A stretch of 64,000 nucleotides of DNA from Lentisphaeria bacterium UBA1732 (GCA_002315855.1 DCIG01000013.1:1-64000); one strand, 5' to 3'. Shown: positions 1 through 9,224, counted from the stretch's first letter. Numbers and translations: made by a program. Notes: generated by a model from the letters alone, not told the origin.

Positions 1-81
1 TCAAGCGGGGGAAGTGAAAAAAGTCAAAAAAAGCGTCAGCACTGTCCAATAATGCACCTGATATTCCCCGGAGCCACCCCT

Positions 82-975
82 TTATTTTGTTCCGGCAAGA
101 GCATCCGCGCCCTTTTTCGCCAAAGACGATGGGTATTTGCCGGCATTCTTCTTTTCGTTCTCCTGAGCAAGTCCGGGGATGAGCTTTTCCCAGTATTCCA
201 TAGTCAGCTGATGGTGTTCCACTGAATCTTCGATAATGAAATCAATTTTAGCTTTGAGAATTGAACTTTTTTCCGCCTTCTTCATCAGTGCTTCGCCGGA
301 AAGAATCAGCGCGGCGAACGTTTCCGAGCGGTCAAGCTGTTCATTGAACATGCCATGAGCATGAGCGAAATCCTTGTTTTTTTCGGGTGAGTGGGTAATG
401 GCAGAAACTTTGGTTTTGTCGTTTGCAAAGTTGGTTTCGTGAATGTATGTAAAAGATTTGTCGTTGAAACTGCGCCATTTCTTATCGCGGACGGTATTAT
501 TCATGCCGGAATAAACAAGTTTGGCCATGTCAACCGCTTTGGTCAAAGAGTTCATGAACATGCGGTCGCCGCGGCGCATGATATCGACCTCCTCCCCATC
601 GCAGGTCATTTCCGAGTAAATATTAAACTTTTTCACGCCGATTTTGCGAATTAATTCAGGGGGAAACATATCCAGAGTTTCAAACAGAAGCTGGAGTTCT
701 TTCAGAAGTTCTTCCGATTCAGGAGTTTTCCCTTTCAAGGCTGAGTCGATTTTCATTTTCTGGTCAAACGAAAACCCGTATTTTTTATATTTGGCGATTT
801 GCTCCGCGACGGGAGCCAGCGCATCCGCATTCGGAGCAGATGACTCAGTCTTGGCCAAAGTCAAAACAGGAGCCGTGGAAGCGGCGTTCAGGCTGACCGG
901 GAAAACGAAAAATGCAAGCAGCAAAACACCTGCAAAAGGAAGAAATTGAGGATGAAAGAAGGACTTGCAGTTCAT
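82..975 (-). CDS. Secreted protein of unknown function
   Basis: The 297-residue product begins with a typical signal peptide: a short polar start (MNCKSFF), a hydrophobic core up to about residue 27, and a probable cleavage after LNA near residue 31. The mature part is charged and looks mostly helical, with no family I recognise. I chose the ATG at 975 because it puts the signal peptide at the terminus; an in-frame ATG 36 bases upstream would add an unlikely polar extension. The purine stretch AAAAGGG about 8 bases before it is a weak ribosome site. The gene stands alone, and the next gene to the right is divergent. An exported or periplasmic location is inferred only from the signal peptide. 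Confidence 0.75.
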   Translation of the reverse strand: MNCKSFFHPQFLPFAGVLLLAFFVFPVSLNAASTAPVLTLAKTESSAPNADALAPVAEQIAKYKKYGFSFDQKMKIDSALKGKTPESEELLKELQLLFETLDMFPPELIRKIGVKKFNIYSEMTCDGEEVDIMRRGDRMFMNSLTKAVDMAKLVYSGMNNTVRDKKWRSFNDKSFTYIHETNFANDKTKVSAITHSPEKNKDFAHAHGMFNEQLDRSETFAALILSGEALMKKAEKSSILKAKIDFIIEDSVEHHQLTMEYWEKLIPGLAQENEKKNAGKYPSSLAKKGADALAGTK

Positions 976-1149
976 GGATACACCCTTTTCGGAGGAAATC
1001 ATAAAAGACACGGTACCAAACCTGTCTGCCCAAAATGGAAGAATCGTCTAATTGAATAGTTTATCACATGTTTCCCAAAAAATCAACTGCATTTATAAAA
1101 ATAATCCGGAGATTTTTGGAAAAAACGAATTAGAAAGCTGTTTCCATGC

Positions 1150-1177
1150 TTGAAATCCTGTTTGACGGTGATATATT
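1150..1177 (+). promoter_or_regulatory. Candidate promoter of the GH3 gene
   Basis: TTGAAA at 1150-1155 and TATATT at 1172-1177 are separated by 16 bp. This is the same pattern seen before many other genes in the window. The GH3 start codon is at 1250, giving a leader of about 65 nt. Confidence 0.5.
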
Positions 1178-1249
1178 AGATGAAAATACAGAAAGAGATG
1201 TCTTTCTGACGCCTCGAAACCATCAACCAGAAAAAGCAGGAATTGAATT

Positions 1250-3916
1250 ATGAATCATTTTTTCCAGCGTATCTGCAAATCAGGAAAAAGTCACGGGAAG
1301 TATCTTCTGCCGTGCACGGATTTCCGCCGTTTCATGATTTTTACCGGAGCCGCAATTATCATGTCAGTTACCAACACCGTATCCGCCGTCATCAATCCGG
1401 AGGTGCGTCCCTACGCCCGCAAAGCCGCCGAAGAAGGAATCGTGCTGCTGAAAAACGAACGGAAAGCTCTTCCTTTTGCCCAAGGCGAAAAGATTGCAGT
1501 ATTCGGCTGTGCCCAGATTCAGACATTCATGTGCGGCTACGGATCGGGAGGCGGCGTGGAACCGCCGTACAAATATAATATCATCGACGGACTCCTGCTT
1601 CATCAGCCCTATCAGATCAGCCTCGACAAGGATGTTCTGACGGCATATCAGAACTGGTGCACCGCACACCCGCTTCCGACAGGCGGCTGGGGCAACTGGC
1701 CGCTGAATGCACCTGAAATGCCGCTGGAAGAATCATTGGTAAAGAATGCCGCATCGCGCTGCGGGACAGCGCTGGTTATTCTCGGACGCGCCGCAGGAGA
1801 AGACAGAGAATGCAAGCTGGAAGCGGGGAGCTATTATCTGACCGATCTGGAAAAAGACATGCTGAAGAAAACGACCTCCAGTTTCCGCAAAACCATCGTG
1901 GTCGTCAACTCCGGCAATATCATCGATATGTCATGGCTGAACAATTATCCTGTTCAGGGAGTTGTGTACGCATGGCAGGGCGGAATGGAAACCGGTCCGG
2001 CACTGGCAGAAGTGCTTTGCGGCAACGTGTCCCCGTCCGGACATCTGGCAATGGCAATCGCCAATCGCTATGAAGACTATCCCTCCGCCTCGAATTTCGG
2101 CAACCGCAATTTCAACAACTACGCCGAAGACATCTTCGTGGGCTACCGCTATTTCGAGACATTTGCGCCCGAAAAAGTGATGTTCCCGTTCGGCTACGGT
2201 CTGAGCTACAATGATTTTGAAATCAAGCCCACCAGCGTTACGGAAAACAAAGGAACGGATTCCGGTCTGTTCAGCATGATCAGCAGTGTTTTCACCAAGG
2301 AAACGGCTCCCGGCATCACCGTGAAAGCCATCGTAACCAACAAAGGCGGCGCACGGACTTACGGCAAAGAAGTGGTGCAGGTCTACTGCGCTCCCCCGCA
2401 GGGCAAACTCGGCAAACCCGCCCGCGTGCTGGTCGGTTATGCAAAGACTCCGCTTCTCGCGCCTCCGCTGTCCAATCCGAAAAACGGAGCCCCGGCAGGA
2501 CGCAATTCCTGTGAAGTTACCATTACCTTCCCCGCCGCAGCCGCAGCATCGTTCGACGATTCCGGAGCAACGGGACATCAGGCGGCATGGGTTCTGGAAG
2601 CCGGCACCTACGACATCTATGTGGGCAACTCCGTCCGCAGCGCAGTCAAAGCCGGATCGTTCAAAATCGCAGATACCATCGTAACCGAACAGCTGGAATC
2701 CGCCTGTGCAGTCGATCCCGCCAACGCATTTGACCGCATGGTCGCCAAGGAAGAAAACGGAAAGCTGGTTCCGAAGTTTGAAAAGGTGGCACTCTCCGGC
2801 GCAGACATGGCTCAGCACATCCGCGAAAATCTGCCGAAGACCATCAAGGAAACCGGCGACAAGGGCATCAAACTGATTGACGTTTACAACGGCAAAAACA
2901 CGCTGGATGAATTCATCGCCCAGCTCACGCCGGAAGATCTGGCGGCGCTGCTCCGCGGCGATATGAACAAGGGAAGCCGTCTCGGTCCCGATATGAACGC
3001 ATCCGTTTACGGCGGCGTTACGCAGTCGCTCCGCGACAAAGGCATCCCGGCAATTCCGTGCGACGACGGTCCGTCCGGTCTTTGGCTCCATGGCCCGGTC
3101 TCACTGCTCCCCATCGGCTCCATGCTGGCCTGCACCTGGAACACCGAACTGGTGGAAAAACTCTACTATGAGCTGGGCAACGAAATCGATGCAAACGGAT
3201 TTGACGCCATTCTCGGTCCGGGCATGAACGTGCACCGCAATATTCTCTGCGGACGCAACTTCGAGTATTTCTCCGAAGATCCTCTGCTGGCAGGCACCAT
3301 CGGAGGCGCATCCGTGCGCGGTCTTCAGAACGGCGGAGTTACCGCAGTGCCGAAGCATTATGCGCTGAACAATCAGGAAGTCAACCGCAACCGCAACGAT
3401 TCGCGCTGCTCCGAACGCGCCATGCGGGAAATCTATCTGCGCGCCTTTGAAATCATGGTCAAGACCGGAAAACCCGAAAACATCATGGGCAGTTACAATC
3501 TGGTCAACGGCGAATGGGCGTCCTACAACTTCGACCTCTGCACACTCGTTCTCCGCAAACAGTGGGGCTGGGACGGAATGCTGATGACCGACTGGTGGCA
3601 GCAGGCTTATGAATCAAAGAAATTCTACACCCGCAACAACGCTCTCCGGGTTCGTGCACAGACAGACGTACTGATGCCGGGCGAGGGACCCGACCGCAAC
3701 GACAGCACAATTTTACAGTCGTACAAGCAGTGGGATGCCGCAGGACGTCCGAATGACATCACATCCGGTCTGACACTGGGCGAAATGCAGCGGAGCGCAG
3801 CCAATGTGCTGAAATATGCCATGAGATCGCGTTCCTTCCGCAAACTGCACAACCTGCCGAATCTGTACAAGCCGGGTGCCAACTGGTTTGAAGCAGATTC
3901 CGTGCTGGCGGAATAA
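1250..3916 (+). CDS. GH3 beta-glycosidase with permuted domain order
   Basis: This 888-residue glycoside hydrolase family 3 enzyme probably hydrolyses beta-glucosides or beta-xylosides. The usual order is inverted. The alpha/beta sandwich domain comes first (about residues 50-330, with EEGIVLLKNE and GRAAGEDRE), then a fibronectin III-like domain (about 360-485), then the TIM-barrel domain (about 570-880). The barrel carries GPGMNVHRN, VPKHYALNNQE and the nucleophile motif MLMTDWW with Asp781. Similar inverted GH3 proteins are known from Ruminococcus and Butyrivibrio. The start at 1250 follows an AGG nine bases upstream. Met29 and Met38 are alternatives; residues 25-47 are moderately hydrophobic and end in VSA, so a weak export signal is possible but uncertain. 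A hairpin terminator follows, so it is probably monocistronic. The substrate cannot be told from sequence. Confidence 0.93.
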   Translation: MNHFFQRICKSGKSHGKYLLPCTDFRRFMIFTGAAIIMSVTNTVSAVINPEVRPYARKAAEEGIVLLKNERKALPFAQGEKIAVFGCAQIQTFMCGYGSGGGVEPPYKYNIIDGLLLHQPYQISLDKDVLTAYQNWCTAHPLPTGGWGNWPLNAPEMPLEESLVKNAASRCGTALVILGRAAGEDRECKLEAGSYYLTDLEKDMLKKTTSSFRKTIVVVNSGNIIDMSWLNNYPVQGVVYAWQGGMETGPALAEVLCGNVSPSGHLAMAIANRYEDYPSASNFGNRNFNNYAEDIFVGYRYFETFAPEKVMFPFGYGLSYNDFEIKPTSVTENKGTDSGLFSMISSVFTKETAPGITVKAIVTNKGGARTYGKEVVQVYCAPPQGKLGKPARVLVGYAKTPLLAPPLSNPKNGAPAGRNSCEVTITFPAAAAASFDDSGATGHQAAWVLEAGTYDIYVGNSVRSAVKAGSFKIADTIVTEQLESACAVDPANAFDRMVAKEENGKLVPKFEKVALSGADMAQHIRENLPKTIKETGDKGIKLIDVYNGKNTLDEFIAQLTPEDLAALLRGDMNKGSRLGPDMNASVYGGVTQSLRDKGIPAIPCDDGPSGLWLHGPVSLLPIGSMLACTWNTELVEKLYYELGNEIDANGFDAILGPGMNVHRNILCGRNFEYFSEDPLLAGTIGGASVRGLQNGGVTAVPKHYALNNQEVNRNRNDSRCSERAMREIYLRAFEIMVKTGKPENIMGSYNLVNGEWASYNFDLCTLVLRKQWGWDGMLMTDWWQQAYESKKFYTRNNALRVRAQTDVLMPGEGPDRNDSTILQSYKQWDAAGRPNDITSGLTLGEMQRSAANVLKYAMRSRSFRKLHNLPNLYKPGANWFEADSVLAE

Positions 3917-3972
3917 GCTGTGATGAAAAATTATGTCCTGATGAAAAAATCATCAGGATATGATGCGAAGAA

Positions 3973-4008
3973 GCCCTGTCGGAAATGACGGCAGGGCCTC
4001 TTTCTTTA
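3973..4008 (+). terminator. Rho-independent terminator after the GH3 gene
   Basis: A stem of GCCCTGTCG (3973-3981) and CGGCAGGGC (3989-3997), with one G-T wobble and a 7-base loop, is followed by the pyrimidine run CTCTTTCTTT. A second small hairpin (CCTGATG/CATCAGG) lies just upstream. Confidence 0.75.
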
Positions 4009-4048
4009 TAGAGAAAGCGGTAAATTGATAAAAAAAGAGTGATTTTGC

Positions 4049-4077
4049 TTGAAAAATAGAAAGATAAGATATATATT
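4049..4077 (+). promoter_or_regulatory. Candidate promoter of rex
   Basis: TTGAAA at 4049-4054 and TATATT at 4072-4077 have a 17-bp spacer. The rex start codon is at 4143. An inverted repeat begins 4 bp after the -10 box. Confidence 0.5.
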
Positions 4078-4080
4078 TAT

Positions 4081-4110
4081 ATTGGTTGTTTCGATAAAAA
4101 AACATCCAAT
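4081..4110. promoter_or_regulatory. Inverted repeat at the rex transcription start, possible operator
   Basis: ATTGGTTGTT (4081-4090) and AACATCCAAT (4101-4110) are complementary at 9 of 10 positions around a 10-base spacer. The repeat overlaps the expected transcription start of rex, where an autoregulatory operator could lie. It does not match the classical Rex half-site TTGTGAA, so the link to Rex is inference. Confidence 0.35.
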
Positions 4111-4142
4111 TATTTCCAAAAAATCAAAGGATACCACAGCTT

Positions 4143-4847
4143 ATGGCAGACCGGATTAAAATTCTCAACTCACCATCGGTAAGACGTATGCCGTCTTATC
4201 TGCATAAACTTATGCTGATGCACGCGGATGGGGAAAAGAATGCGTCCGCGACAAAACTTGCAGAGTACATGGATTTAGATACGATTATCGTGCGCAAGGA
4301 CTTCGAGCTTACGGGAATCACGGGGCGTCCGGGCGTAGGATATCGCACTGACGAGCTGATTGAGGCAATTCGCCGTTTTCTCGGCTGGGATATTGACTGC
4401 GATGCATGTCTGGTCGGTGCGGGGTCATTGGGAAGTGCCTTGCTGGGGTATGAAGAATTTGCAGAATACGGACTGAAAATCACCCACGTATTTGATGCCG
4501 ATCCGAAGAAGATCGGGACCTATATCCATGGGCATAAGGTATTGGATATACGGAGGCTGCATGATGAACTGAGCGGATGTGCTCCGGCAGTTGCGGTCAT
4601 TTGTGTGCCGTCGCATTCTGCGCAGAATGTGGCAGATGAACTGGTGTCATGCGGGGTCAAAGCTTTCTGGAGCTTTGCCAACGTATGCCTGCAAGTTCCG
4701 GCGGACATCATCGTTCAGCGCGAAGTCATCGCGGGCGGGTTTGCCATGCTGTCCATGAAACTGACCCACCGCGGAATCAAAGGCAGTGCGGAAACTGGAG
4801 TTAATCCGGCAAATCCGGACGAAACGTCAGGGAATAAGAATTCTTAA
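4143..4847 (+). CDS. rex: Redox-sensing transcriptional repressor Rex
   Basis: Rex senses the NADH/NAD ratio and represses fermentation and hydrogenase genes when NADH is low. The 234-residue product has an N-terminal winged helix (about residues 10-80, with IVRKDFELTG and the GRPGVGY turn) and a Rossmann domain starting at the VGAGSLG motif near residue 90. It ends with the helix that domain-swaps in Rex dimers. Its length is slightly above the usual 210-215 residues because of a short polar tail. It lies 74 bp upstream of the hydrogenase genes on the same strand, so it probably controls them and itself. The start at 4143 follows the purine run AAAGGA about 10 bases upstream. Confidence 0.95.
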   Translation: MADRIKILNSPSVRRMPSYLHKLMLMHADGEKNASATKLAEYMDLDTIIVRKDFELTGITGRPGVGYRTDELIEAIRRFLGWDIDCDACLVGAGSLGSALLGYEEFAEYGLKITHVFDADPKKIGTYIHGHKVLDIRRLHDELSGCAPAVAVICVPSHSAQNVADELVSCGVKAFWSFANVCLQVPADIIVQREVIAGGFAMLSMKLTHRGIKGSAETGVNPANPDETSGNKNS

Positions 4848-4880
4848 TGTCAGAGATGACACAAACATAACAAAATGAAT

Positions 4881-4899
4881 CGATTATTTCAAATAATCG
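4881..4899. promoter_or_regulatory. Perfect palindrome before the hydrogenase genes
   Basis: CGATTATTTCAAATAATCG has perfect 8-bp arms around a 3-base centre and lies 23 bases upstream of the first hydrogenase start codon. It may be an operator (Rex is the obvious candidate) or a small mRNA hairpin between rex and the hydrogenase genes. There is no T run after it, so a terminator is unlikely. Confidence 0.4.
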
Positions 4900-4921
4900 G
4901 TTCCAAAGAAAGGTAAAAACC

Positions 4922-5437
4922 ATGTGTTGCCAAAAGTTGTCGGAAGGAGCGGCGGCAAAATTCGCTGAGCTCGACGCTTTTATTGACAGTCTGGGAATTG
5001 ACTGCAATGACGAGCGCCGGCGCGGACGCCTGATCCAGGTCCTCCATCGTGCGCAGAAGATTTTCGGCTATCTGCCGCGTGAAGTTCAGATCCATGTTGC
5101 ACAGAAGCTCTTCCTCTCGGAAGCAGCCGTCTCCGGCGTTGTCAGCTTCTACAACTATTTCACTACAGAACCCAAAGGCAAGTACGTCGTGGATGTGTGC
5201 CTCGGTACAGCCTGCTACGTCAAGGGGTCCGAAAAAGTTCTTTCCGAAATCGAACGCGTTCTCGGCGTCAAGGCCGACACGAATCCGACGCCGGATGGAC
5301 TGTTCTCCATTTCCGCACTCCGCTGCGTGGGTGCCTGCGGTCTTGCACCGGTAATGATGGTAAACGGCAAAGTTTACGGCAAAGTTACCCCTGCGAAGGC
5401 AGTTGAAATCATTAACGAATACAAAAAGTTGGGCTGA
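4922..5437 (+). CDS. hydC: NuoE-like [2Fe-2S] subunit of bifurcating hydrogenase
   Basis: This 171-residue thioredoxin-fold subunit carries one [2Fe-2S] cluster bound by Cys93, Cys98, Cys135 and Cys139 (motifs CLGTAC and CVGAC). It corresponds to HydC/HndA and passes electrons within the trimeric NAD- and ferredoxin-linked [FeFe]-hydrogenase. The helical N-terminal half (LIQVLHRAQKIFGYLP) is typical of NuoE. The start follows AAAGG about 8 bases upstream. The next subunit begins 2 bases after its stop, so the two are translationally coupled. The complex is cytoplasmic. Confidence 0.93.
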   Translation: MCCQKLSEGAAAKFAELDAFIDSLGIDCNDERRRGRLIQVLHRAQKIFGYLPREVQIHVAQKLFLSEAAVSGVVSFYNYFTTEPKGKYVVDVCLGTACYVKGSEKVLSEIERVLGVKADTNPTPDGLFSISALRCVGACGLAPVMMVNGKVYGKVTPAKAVEIINEYKKLG

Positions 5438-5439
5438 TC

Positions 5440-7371
5440 ATGGACAAGATTCTTTCTCAGGCCGCACTGCTGGACGTATTTAACGCCAGCAAAGGCAAGC
5501 TGGCACTTCGCTGCATCGCCGAACATGACATCAACTCCGCCAAAAAGGAAATTCTGTGCTGCGGCGGTACCGGATGCCATGCCTCCAATTCACAAGAGCT
5601 GATGGACAATCTTCGCGCCGCCATCAAAGAAAACGGTCTTGAAAATGACGTGAAAGTCATCCAGACCGGCTGCTTCGGTTTCTGCGCTCAGGGACCGATT
5701 GTCAAGGTCATGCCGGACAATGTGTTCTATGTTCAGGTTACGCCGGCCGACGCCCGCGAAATCGTGGAAAAGCACATTGTGGGCAAGCAGATTGTGGAAC
5801 GTCTGCTCTATGTCGAACCGATGCTGAAAGAACGCATTCACGACTATGCCAAGATGTCCTTCTATGCCAAGCAGATGCGTATTGCACTGCGCAACTGCGG
5901 CATGATCAATCCGGAAGACATCACTGAATACATCGCCGCAAACGGCTATCAGGCTCTTGCCAAGTGCTTGTTCCAGATGAATCCGGAACAGGTCGTTCAG
6001 GAAGTGTTGAACTCCGGTATCTGCGGACGCGGTGGTGCAGGATTCCCCACCGGTATGAAATGGAAAATCGCAGCCAGTACCAAAGCTGATGAAAAATACA
6101 TCGTGTGCAACGCCGACGAAGGCGACCCCGGTGCATTCATGGACCGCTCCATCATGGAAGGCGACCCCAACAGCATCATCGAAGCCATGGCAATCGGTGC
6201 CTATGCAATCGGCGCACAGCATGGTCTGGTCTACATCCGCGCAGAATATCCGCTGGCGGTGAGCCGTCTCCAGATGGCCATCGATCAGGCTCGCGAATAC
6301 GGTCTGCTCGGCAAGAACATCATGGGCAGCAATTTCTGCTTCGACATTGAAATCAAGCTCGGTGCAGGCGCATTCGTCTGCGGCGAAGAAACCGCCCTCA
6401 TCCACTCCATGGAAGGTATGCGCGGCGAACCCACCACCAAGCCTCCGTTCCCCGCGAACGTCGGCGGCGGTTACTGGGGATGCTCCACCAACGTGAACAA
6501 CGTTGAAACCTACGCATCCATCCCGGTTATCATCCTCAACGGCGCACCGTGGTATGCCAAGATCGGCAACTGGAAGCCGGAACTCGATGCCAACGGCAAC
6601 TTCGTGAAGACTGTCAGCGGCAACGCCGGTACCAAGGTGTTTGCACTCGCCGGTCAGATCAACAACGTCGGTCTGGTCGAAGTCCCGATGGGCACCACGC
6701 TCCGTGAAATCATCTACGAAATCGGCGGAGGCATCTCCGGCGGTTATGAATTCAAGGCCGTGCAGACCGGCGGTCCGTCCGGCGGCTGCATCACCAAGGA
6801 AAACCTGGACACCCCGATTGACTATCTCAACCTCGGCAAGATCGGTTCCATGATGGGTTCCGGCGGTATGATTGTTCTTTCCAACAAGGACTGTATGCCC
6901 GCCATGGCCAAGTTCTACCTCGACTTCACCAAGGATGAATCCTGCGGCAAATGCACTCCGTGCCGTATCGGTACCCGCCGTATGCTGGAAATGCTGGAAA
7001 AAATCTGCGACGGCACCGCCGATGAAAGCACTTTGAACAAGCTGGAAAATCTCGCCAACACCATCCGCGACACCGCTCTCTGCGGTCTCGGTCAGACGGC
7101 TCCGAACCCGATTCTCAGCACACTCCGCTACTTCAAAGACGAATATCTCGCACACGTGCGCGACAAAAAGTGCCCCGCCGGCACCTGCCGCAAGCTGTTC
7201 AAACTGACCATCACCGACACCTGCATCGGCTGCACCAAGTGCAAACGCAACTGCCCGGTCGGCGCAATCAGCGGCGAAATCAAACAGAAACATGTCATCG
7301 ATCAGACCAAGTGCATCAAGTGCGGTGCTTGTATTGATGGCTGCCCGAAGAAAGCAATCGTCAAAGAGTGA
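5440..7371 (+). CDS. hydB: NuoF-like NAD(H)/FMN subunit of bifurcating hydrogenase
   Basis: The 643-residue product has the HydB/HndC layout. An N-terminal thioredoxin-like [2Fe-2S] domain has Cys41, Cys46, Cys78 and Cys82. The FMN- and NADH-binding NuoF core has GRGGAGFPTG near residue 196 and NADEGDPGAF near 224. The NuoF [4Fe-4S] site uses Cys502, Cys505, Cys508 and Cys548. A C-terminal domain with two [4Fe-4S] ferredoxin motifs has CIGCTKC at 595 and CIKCGAC at 625. In characterised enzymes the FMN here is the bifurcation site that couples NADH and reduced ferredoxin to H2. Only 9 bp separate it from hydA. Confidence 0.95.
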   Translation: MDKILSQAALLDVFNASKGKLALRCIAEHDINSAKKEILCCGGTGCHASNSQELMDNLRAAIKENGLENDVKVIQTGCFGFCAQGPIVKVMPDNVFYVQVTPADAREIVEKHIVGKQIVERLLYVEPMLKERIHDYAKMSFYAKQMRIALRNCGMINPEDITEYIAANGYQALAKCLFQMNPEQVVQEVLNSGICGRGGAGFPTGMKWKIAASTKADEKYIVCNADEGDPGAFMDRSIMEGDPNSIIEAMAIGAYAIGAQHGLVYIRAEYPLAVSRLQMAIDQAREYGLLGKNIMGSNFCFDIEIKLGAGAFVCGEETALIHSMEGMRGEPTTKPPFPANVGGGYWGCSTNVNNVETYASIPVIILNGAPWYAKIGNWKPELDANGNFVKTVSGNAGTKVFALAGQINNVGLVEVPMGTTLREIIYEIGGGISGGYEFKAVQTGGPSGGCITKENLDTPIDYLNLGKIGSMMGSGGMIVLSNKDCMPAMAKFYLDFTKDESCGKCTPCRIGTRRMLEMLEKICDGTADESTLNKLENLANTIRDTALCGLGQTAPNPILSTLRYFKDEYLAHVRDKKCPAGTCRKLFKLTITDTCIGCTKCKRNCPVGAISGEIKQKHVIDQTKCIKCGACIDGCPKKAIVKE

Positions 7372-7380
7372 GAATGAACA

Positions 7381-9138
7381 ATGAGTGAAGTTACCATTAC
7401 AATTAACGGAAAGCAAGTTTCCGTACCTGCCGGCTCCACCATTCTTGAAGCCGCTCAGAAACTGAATATCAATATCCCGACCCTGTGCTACTGCAAGGAA
7501 CTCGGCTGCGGCGTTTCCAACAAGCCCGCATCCTGCCGTATCTGCCTCGTGGAAGCCACCGGCATCCGCGGTCCGCGCAAGATTCTTGCCCCGGCCTGCG
7601 CCACCCCGATCTCCCGCGACGGAATGGAAGTTTGGACCAACTCCACCCGTGCACTGAATGCACGCCGCACCGTGTTGGAACTCCTTCTCTCCGACCATCC
7701 GAGACACTGCCTGACCTGCGCCAAGAACCAGTCCTGCGAACTGCAGAAGCTGGCTGCTGAATTCGGCATCGAAGAAGTCGAATTTGAAGGCGAAAAGAAC
7801 AAAATGCCCGTCGACAACTCCAGCGAAGCCATCATGCGCGACCTCAGCAAGTGCATCATGTGCCGCCGCTGCGAAACTGTCTGCAACAAAGTTCAGACCG
7901 TCGGCGCACTCACCGGTTACGGCCGCGGCTTCAAGGCCAAAGTCGGTACCGCCAGCATGATTCCGCTGGCCGATACCTCCTGCACATTCTGCGGTCAGTG
8001 CGTGAATGTCTGCCCCGTCGGTGCCATCACCGGTATCAGCTATGTCAAGAAAGTCTGGGCTGCCCTGAATGACCCGACCAAGACCGTCATCGTCCAGACT
8101 GCTCCGGCAGTCCGCGTTGCCGTCGGTCAGGAATTCGGTTTTGAACCGGGCGTTCCCGTGACTAAGAAGCTGGTCGCCGGTCTCCGCGCTCTCGGCTTCG
8201 ACAAAGTTTTCGACACTAATTTCTCCGCTGACCTCACCATCATGGAAGAAGGTCATGAAATCGTCGAACGCGTTACCTCCGGCAAGAATCTCCCGATTCT
8301 GACCTCCTGCTGCCCCGGCTGGATCAACTTCATCGAACACAACTTCCCCGATCTGCTCCATATTCCGTCCTCCTGCAAGTCCCCGCAGCAGATGTTCGGC
8401 GCAATCGCCAAGAGCTACTATGCGGAAAAGATGGGCATTAAGCCGGAAGACCTGATCGTCGTTTCCATCATGCCCTGCCAGGCCAAGAAATACGAAGCAG
8501 CCCGTCCTGAATTTGCTCCGAACGGCGTCCGCGATGTCGACTATGTCGTTACCACCCGCGAACTCGTCCGCATGTTCCATGAAGCCGGTATCAATCTGGC
8601 CAATCTGGGAGACGAAGAATACGACAGCCCGCTGGGGCAGTCCACCGGCGCAGCCGACATCTTCGGCGTTACCGGCGGCGTGCTGGAAGCTGCCTGCCGC
8701 TCCGTCTATTACATGATCAACGGCAAGGAACTCGAAGGCGATGCCATCAACTTCCGTGCAGTCCGCGGTCTCGACGGCGTCAAGGAAGCTACCGTTCAGG
8801 TTGCTCCGGGCAAATCCATCAACGTTGCTGTCTGCTCCGGCCTCGGTAATGCCCGCAAGGTGCTGGAAGCCGTCCGCAAAGACCCGAACCGCTTCCAGGC
8901 CATTGAAATCATGGCTTGCCCCGGCGGCTGCATCAACGGCGGCGGTCAGCCGTATCTGCACGGACAGACCGATTTGCTCGAAAAGCGCATGAAAGGTCTC
9001 TACACCGAAGACGAAAGCAAGGTCAAACGCTGCTCCCACCAGAACCCGGACATCCAGGCTCTGTACAAAGAATACCTCGGCGAACCCGGCAGCGAAAAGG
9101 CACATCATCTGCTCCACACCGTCTACCACCAGAAGTGA
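7381..9138 (+). CDS. hydA: [FeFe]-hydrogenase catalytic subunit HydA
   Basis: This 585-residue catalytic subunit makes or consumes H2. The N-terminus has a NuoG-like [2Fe-2S] domain (Cys near residues 37-57), then a His-Cys [4Fe-4S] motif (DHPRHCLTCAKNQSC, about 100-117), then two [4Fe-4S] ferredoxin motifs (CIMCRRC near 157 and CTFCGQC near 201). All three H-cluster signatures are intact: TSCCPGW with Cys310, MPCQAKKYE with Cys366, and MACPGGCINGGGQP with Cys513 and Cys517. With the two preceding genes it forms a group A3-type HydABC complex. No maturase genes (hydE, hydF, hydG) lie in this window. A strong terminator follows. Confidence 0.96.
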   Translation: MSEVTITINGKQVSVPAGSTILEAAQKLNINIPTLCYCKELGCGVSNKPASCRICLVEATGIRGPRKILAPACATPISRDGMEVWTNSTRALNARRTVLELLLSDHPRHCLTCAKNQSCELQKLAAEFGIEEVEFEGEKNKMPVDNSSEAIMRDLSKCIMCRRCETVCNKVQTVGALTGYGRGFKAKVGTASMIPLADTSCTFCGQCVNVCPVGAITGISYVKKVWAALNDPTKTVIVQTAPAVRVAVGQEFGFEPGVPVTKKLVAGLRALGFDKVFDTNFSADLTIMEEGHEIVERVTSGKNLPILTSCCPGWINFIEHNFPDLLHIPSSCKSPQQMFGAIAKSYYAEKMGIKPEDLIVVSIMPCQAKKYEAARPEFAPNGVRDVDYVVTTRELVRMFHEAGINLANLGDEEYDSPLGQSTGAADIFGVTGGVLEAACRSVYYMINGKELEGDAINFRAVRGLDGVKEATVQVAPGKSINVAVCSGLGNARKVLEAVRKDPNRFQAIEIMACPGGCINGGGQPYLHGQTDLLEKRMKGLYTEDESKVKRCSHQNPDIQALYKEYLGEPGSEKAHHLLHTVYHQK

Positions 9139-9177
9139 TTGACGCGGACAGATTCAGATAACCTGATCTGACTTTTC

Positions 9178-9210
9178 AGCTCTCCTGAAGAAATTCGGGA
9201 GAGCTTTTTT
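9178..9210 (+). terminator. Terminator of the hydrogenase operon
   Basis: AGCTCTCCTGAA (9178-9189) and TTCGGGAGAGCT (9194-9205) form a 12-bp stem with one wobble around a GAAA loop, followed by a run of T. Confidence 0.9.
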
Positions 9211-9224
9211 GTTGGGAGGAATGT

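Noticed and set aside
1..57. An 18-codon minus-strand frame from a GTG, ending at base 1
   Set aside because: Too short, no ribosome site, and no family. The sequence left of the first gene shows nothing else I can support.
5590..9129. A very long open frame on the minus strand opposite hydB and hydA
   Set aside because: It is antisense to two genes with intact catalytic motifs. The protein has no recognisable domain and a composition typical of the reverse frame of a GC-ending codon bias. Similar long antisense frames lie opposite valS, ppdK, metG, proS and araA for the same reason.
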